Shown here: positions 6,481 through 9,178 of the stretch, in pieces
Layout: each line of letters opens with the position of its first letter
Position numbering within the stretch: the stretch's first letter is position 1
Source of the DNA: an uncultured Variovorax sp.
GTDB lineage: Bacteria > Pseudomonadota > Gammaproteobacteria > Burkholderiales > Burkholderiaceae_C
Direction: 5' to 3'
DNA length: 9,178 nucleotides
Assembly (NCBI GenBank): GCA_903872875.1
Contig: CAIQMJ010000841.1
Coordinates: 1 to 9,178 of the forward strand
Program-made: the position numbers and the translations under genes
The notes under the pieces: generated by a model
The model's database searches: none
Told to the model about the DNA's origin: nothing
Seen by the model: the letters and a program-made list of their open reading frames with translations, nothing else

Positions 6481-8280
6481 ATGGCGGTGGAGAGCAAGGC
6501 ACCCGGCAACGCGATCCTCGAGCTCTATCGGGCGCTGTGGCACTACGCGGCCGGCGCGCGGCGCGAATTCCTCGGCGCGACAGCGCTGCTGACCGGCTCC
6601 CAGTTGCTGCGGCTGACGATGCCGTGGCTCGCGGCGCAGGCGATCAATGCACTGCAGATGGGCAGCTTCGACGGTGCGGGCCGGTGGATCGCCGCAGTGG
6701 GCGGGGTCTACCTGCTGTCCTGGCTGGTGCACGGGCCGGGCCGCATCCTGGAGCGCAACGTCGGCCTGCGGGTGCGCGAGTCGCTGGCCGACGACCTGTA
6801 CGGACGCATCGCCGCCGCGCCGCTCGCCTGGCACGACGGCCATCATTCGGGCGAGCTGCAGCACCGCGTGCACCAGGCGAGCAAGGCGTTGTCCGACTTC
6901 GCTCAGAACCAGTTCATCTACCTGACGAACGTCGTCAATTTCATCGGGCCGCTGGTGGCGCTGGCGCTGCTGTCGCGTACCAGCGGCGCGCTCGCGATCA
7001 CCGGCTACGTGGTGATCGCAGCGATCATCCTGCGCTTCGACCGCGCGCTGATGCGGCTGGCGCGCACCGAGAACGACGCCGACCGCCGCTACGTCGCCGC
7101 CCTGCTCGACTTCCTGGGCAATGCCTCGACCGTGATCGGCCTGCGGCTGTCGGCCGCATCGCGGGTGCTGCTGAACAAGCGGATGCAGGCCATCTCCGTC
7201 CCGCTCAAGCGCACCGTGGTGCTGAACGAGGGCAAATGGTTCACGGTCGACGTGCTCGGCCTGACGCTGACCTGGGGCCTGGTCGTCATCTACGTCTGGC
7301 AGTCCCGCTCGCCGGGCCAGGCGGTGCTGCTGGGCGGCGTGTTCATGATCTACCAGTACGCCCAGCAGGCAGCCGGCGTGGTGTCTTCGATGGCAGCGAA
7401 CTTCCAGTTCTTCGCTCGCATGCACACCGACTACGGCAGTGCAGCGCCGATCTGGGATGCGCCGTCGCGCACCGAAATCCCGGCCGATGAGCGAATCGAT
7501 GCCGGCGCCGGCTGGCAAATGCTGCAAGTGCGAGGCCTCGACTGGAACTACCGTCCGCGCGGCGCGCCGACCAGCGCCGAAGGCAGCCAACGCAGCGGGC
7601 TGCACGACGTCGCCCTCGACCTGCGCCGCGGCCAGCGTGTCGCGCTGGTCGGACCGAGCGGCGGCGGCAAGAGCACGCTGCTGCGCGTGCTGGCCGGTCT
7701 GTATGCGCCGCAGGGCGGCACGCTCGCCTTCGACGGCGTTGCCGCACCCTGGCCTCGGTTGCGCCATGTCGCCACGCTGCTGCCACAGGAAACCGAGGTT
7801 TTCGAGGCCAGCGTGCGCGAGAACCTCAGCTTCGGCGAGCCGGCCGACGATGCAGCGCTGCAGGCCGCGCTGCACGTGAGCACCTTCGACGAGGTGCTGA
7901 AGGCCACGCATGGCGACCTCGACACACCGCTGTCGGAACGCGGCTTCAACCTGTCGGGTGGCCAGCGCCAGCGCCTGTGCCTGGCGCGCGGCGTGCTCGC
8001 GGCGCAAGGCAGCACGCTGCTGCTGCTCGACGAACCGACCAGCGCGCTCGATGCGGCCACCGAGGCACGCGTGCTGGAACGCATCGCGCAGGCGTTTCCC
8101 GAAGCCTGCCTGATCGCATCGATCCACCGGTTGAGCCTGCTCGACCGCTTCGACACGGTGGTGCTGATGGATGCCGGACGAGTGGTCGATACCGGCCCGC
8201 GCGACGCAGTGCTGGCACGCCAGCCGCTGCTGCAGAGGCTGATCGCGCCGGCCGGCCATGCAGCCATGCCGGGAACCTGA
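6481..8280 (+). CDS. ABC exporter half-transporter, membrane domain fused to ATPase
   Basis: A 599-residue type IV (exporter-fold) ABC protein, expected to work as a dimer in the inner membrane. The substrate is unknown. The membrane domain (about 20-315) shows six hydrophobic segments near 31-52, 66-85, 147-166, 168-186, 257-273 and 280-300. The ATPase domain follows: possible A-loop Tyr357, Walker A GPSGGGKST (391-399, Lys397), Q-loop Gln436 in LLPQE, signature LSGGQRQ (491-497), Walker B LLLLDEP with catalytic Glu518, D-loop SALD and H-switch His549. All catalytic parts are intact, so it should be active. No N-terminal peptidase C39 domain is present, so it is not a bacteriocin maturation exporter. 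The start is at 6481, four bases after the creA stop. The close linkage to creA and to a LytM lipoprotein suggests, but does not prove, a cell-envelope job. An in-frame shadow reading on the other strand over this gene is not credible. Confidence 0.93.
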   Translation: MAVESKAPGNAILELYRALWHYAAGARREFLGATALLTGSQLLRLTMPWLAAQAINALQMGSFDGAGRWIAAVGGVYLLSWLVHGPGRILERNVGLRVRESLADDLYGRIAAAPLAWHDGHHSGELQHRVHQASKALSDFAQNQFIYLTNVVNFIGPLVALALLSRTSGALAITGYVVIAAIILRFDRALMRLARTENDADRRYVAALLDFLGNASTVIGLRLSAASRVLLNKRMQAISVPLKRTVVLNEGKWFTVDVLGLTLTWGLVVIYVWQSRSPGQAVLLGGVFMIYQYAQQAAGVVSSMAANFQFFARMHTDYGSAAPIWDAPSRTEIPADERIDAGAGWQMLQVRGLDWNYRPRGAPTSAEGSQRSGLHDVALDLRRGQRVALVGPSGGGKSTLLRVLAGLYAPQGGTLAFDGVAAPWPRLRHVATLLPQETEVFEASVRENLSFGEPADDAALQAALHVSTFDEVLKATHGDLDTPLSERGFNLSGGQRQRLCLARGVLAAQGSTLLLLDEPTSALDAATEARVLERIAQAFPEACLIASIHRLSLLDRFDTVVLMDAGRVVDTGPRDAVLARQPLLQRLIAPAGHAAMPGT

Positions 8281-8304
8281 GCCCGCGACCGGCTTCCAAG
8301 CGTC

Positions 8305-8826
8305 ATGCACGCCAGACACACACGCACTTCGCTCCCGCTGCTTCGCACCGGCCTGATCGCGCTGACGATCGCCGGGCTTGCAGCCTGTACCACCACGCCG
8401 CCGCGCGGCGCATCGGGTCAGGCGGGAGCACCCAACGCGAACCCGACACGGCCGCAGCAGCAGTTCATCCGACCCGCGGCGGGCGCCACCGTCGCGCGCT
8501 TCAACGGCCAGGGCAACAAGGGCATCGACATCGCCGGCAGCGCGGGCGATCCAGTGCGGGCATCGGCCGACGGCCGCGTGGTCTACGCTGGCAGCGACAT
8601 GCGCGGCTACGGCAACATGATCATCGTGAAGCACAACGAGACCTTCCTGACGGCCTATGCACACAACCGGAAGTTGCTGGTCAAGGAGACTGACGTGGTG
8701 CAGCAGGGCCAGCAGATCGCCGAGATGGGCAGCAGCGGCACCGACAAGGTGAAGCTTCACTTCGAGATCCGCAAGCAAGGCACCGCCGTCGACCCCGAGC
8801 CCTACCTGAGCGGGCGCCTGCGCTGA
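8305..8826 (+). CDS. NlpD-like lipoprotein with degenerate LytM/M23 domain, no LysM
   Basis: The 173-residue product has a lipoprotein signal: positive N-region (HARHTR), hydrophobic core and lipobox LAAC with Cys28 as the lipidated residue. After a Pro/Gly/Gln-rich linker (about 29-55) comes a single LytM (peptidase M23) domain, close to the C-terminal half of E. coli NlpD (NKGIDIAG, GRVVYAGSDMRGYGN, AYAHN, LHFEIRK). Against active LytM the first zinc ligand is Asn71 and the catalytic His of the HxH motif is Lys150, while Asp75, His120 and His152 remain. It therefore probably lacks endopeptidase activity and, like NlpD and EnvC, may activate periplasmic amidases for cell separation. The LysM wall-binding domain found in NlpD (about 380 residues) is absent. 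No good ribosome binding site is visible; the gene is 24 bases after the ABC gene. Thr/Thr after the Cys suggests outer-membrane retention (no Asp at +2). Confidence 0.9.
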   Translation: MHARHTRTSLPLLRTGLIALTIAGLAACTTTPPRGASGQAGAPNANPTRPQQQFIRPAAGATVARFNGQGNKGIDIAGSAGDPVRASADGRVVYAGSDMRGYGNMIIVKHNETFLTAYAHNRKLLVKETDVVQQGQQIAEMGSSGTDKVKLHFEIRKQGTAVDPEPYLSGRLR

Positions 8827-8833
8827 GTGCTGC

Positions 8834-8856
8834 GGCGCGCTAGCCACCGGCGCGCC
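8834..8856 (+). terminator. Weak hairpin after the five-gene run
   Basis: GGCGCGC (8834-8840) and GCGCGCC (8850-8856) form a perfect 7-base stem with a 9-base loop, 7 bases after the last stop codon. The following bases, CCCTTCTCC, have too few T residues for a typical intrinsic terminator, so it may be a stability hairpin or Rho-assisted end instead. Confidence 0.3.
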
Positions 8857-8943
8857 CCTTCTCCACGTCTTTCACACAGAACGGTCCGGCCGAGCCCGGC
8901 GGCGCGTGCGCGCAGGTAGCAACCCGAACCATTTCCCCGTATG

Positions 8944-9049
8944 GCCGAAATGAGAATTCCGATTTTTGAATACCCCTGAAGCAATTCAACGGATGCACAT
9001 GGTTTGATCAACGGACTTGACACCTAGAATTCCTTTCATGCCGAAATGA
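8944..9049. repeat. Duplicated GCCGAAATGA and AGAATTCC words in the oxygenase upstream region
   Basis: GCCGAAATGA occurs at 8944-8953 and again at 9040-9049 (96 bases apart). AGAATTCC occurs at 8953-8960 and at 9026-9033 (73 bases apart). In the first location the two words abut; in the second they are in reverse order with 6 bases between. Two exact repeats of this length in a 295-base spacer are unlikely to be chance alone, but no known regulator site is recognised. Confidence 0.45.
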
Positions 9050-9095
9050 ATGACGTGGCGCAATAGCCTCGGCTACCGGATCCGTTGATCCACCC
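8986..9095. promoter_or_regulatory. TCAACGGA repeat cluster, probable operators for the oxygenase gene
   Basis: TCAACGGA occurs at 8986-8993 and 9008-9015 as direct copies 22 bases apart, about two helical turns. An inverted copy, TCCGTTGA, lies at 9081-9088. The second and third copies are part of a longer inverted repeat: 9001-9015 matches the reverse complement of 9081-9095 at 13 of 15 positions. The palindrome TTGATCAA (9004-9011) lies inside. The cluster flanks the likely promoter. This fits a transcription factor of the IclR, GntR or LysR kind that binds two or three sites, perhaps with looping; the family cannot be named from the sequence. Confidence 0.5.
9004..9030 (+). promoter_or_regulatory. 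Possible promoter for the oxygenase gene
   Basis: TAGAAT (9025-9030) matches a -10 box at 5 of 6 positions. TTGATC (9004-9009) could be its -35 box, but the spacer is only 15 bases, so activation by a regulator may be needed. A perfect -35 word TTGACA lies at 9017-9022, but no good -10 is found 16-18 bases after it. Either reading puts the promoter among the TCAACGGA repeats, with a leader of about 85 bases or less. Confidence 0.35.
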
Positions 9096-9110
9096 CACGC
9101 GGCTTGAAAA

Positions 9111-9114
9111 AGGA
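9111..9114 (+). promoter_or_regulatory. Ribosome binding site of the last gene
   Basis: AGGA within GAAAAAGGAAAAACAA lies 7 bases before the ATG at 9122, in an A-rich, unstructured context. It supports this ATG as the start and suggests efficient translation. Confidence 0.65.
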
Positions 9115-9121
9115 AAAACAA

Positions 9122-9178
9122 ATGCAATCCATTGACAGCGTTGATCTGACACGTGTCGGCCCGGGAACGGTCATGGGC
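9122..9178 (+). CDS. N-terminal fragment of a probable Rieske ring-hydroxylating oxygenase (phthalate-dioxygenase type)
   Basis: Only 19 codons are in the window: MQSIDSVDLTRVGPGTVMG. The LTRVGPGTxMG pattern is how many oxygenase components of the phthalate 4,5-dioxygenase type begin, just before an RYW-containing stretch and the Rieske 2Fe-2S site (CxH...CxxH), which would be outside the window. Such enzymes hydroxylate or demethylate aromatic acids using electrons from a reductase. A good ribosome binding site and a repeat-rich regulatory region upstream support a real, regulated gene. The family call rests on recall of a short motif, so it is tentative. Confidence 0.5.
   Translation, partial: MQSIDSVDLTRVGPGTVMG

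Noticed and set aside
6430..8847. Minus-strand open frame of 805 codons opposite the ABC exporter and LytM gene
   Set aside because: Length alone is not evidence at this GC content. It covers two genes with clear motifs on the other strand and has shadow-type composition (Arg, Ala, Gln, His).
8881..8925. GC-rich stretch with GGCGGCGCGTGCGCGC as a second terminator
   Set aside because: Several short self-complementary pairings are possible, but none forms a clear stem followed by a T run.
1..9178. CRISPR array, tRNA, rRNA, insertion sequence or phage island
   Set aside because: No regularly spaced repeats, no cloverleaf-like sequence noticed, no transposase or integrase motifs, and coding regions fill almost all of the window.

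Overview
The window is GC-rich chromosomal DNA that looks like a betaproteobacterium of the Burkholderiales, most likely Comamonadaceae (Variovorax or Acidovorax type). This placement is an inference from gene content, protein style and codon use. There is no rRNA or other marker to prove it. I found no tRNA, rRNA, CRISPR array, insertion sequence or phage gene. All larger genes share the same GC-rich codon use, so nothing looks recently acquired.

Left part, minus strand. A class I polyhydroxyalkanoate (PHA) synthase gene, phaC, is followed after 41 bases by a thiolase gene, phaA, whose 3' end is cut by the window edge. Together they supply acetoacetyl-CoA and polymerise 3-hydroxyacyl-CoA into storage granules. 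Upstream of phaC and divergent from it is a small two-helix membrane protein of unknown function. Its 3' end overlaps convergently with pgeF.

Middle part. A minus-strand pair, maiA (zeta-class GST isomerase) and pgeF (Cys/His-type 'laccase-domain' protein), is joined by a TGATG stop/start overlap. Divergent from maiA is a five-gene plus-strand run with gaps of only 4 to 24 bases: a short fumarylacetoacetate-hydrolase-family enzyme, a zinc-ribbon Nudix hydrolase, a CreA-family exported protein, a fused membrane/ATPase ABC exporter, and a short lipoprotein with a degenerate LytM domain. The divergent isomerase and hydrolase could perform the last two steps of a ring-cleavage pathway (maleylpyruvate to fumarylpyruvate to pyruvate and fumarate, or the acetoacetate equivalents). 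No ring-cleavage dioxygenase is present in the window. The last three genes are all envelope-related.

Right end. A 295-base intergenic region holds a weak hairpin after the operon and a cluster of short repeated motifs. It leads to the first 19 codons of a probable Rieske-type ring-hydroxylating oxygenase with a strong ribosome binding site. The repeats look like binding sites for a regulator of that gene. Most of the window is ordinary housekeeping and accessory metabolism. The items most worth a second look are the repeat cluster, the LysM-less degenerate LytM lipoprotein, and the creA/ABC/LytM grouping.
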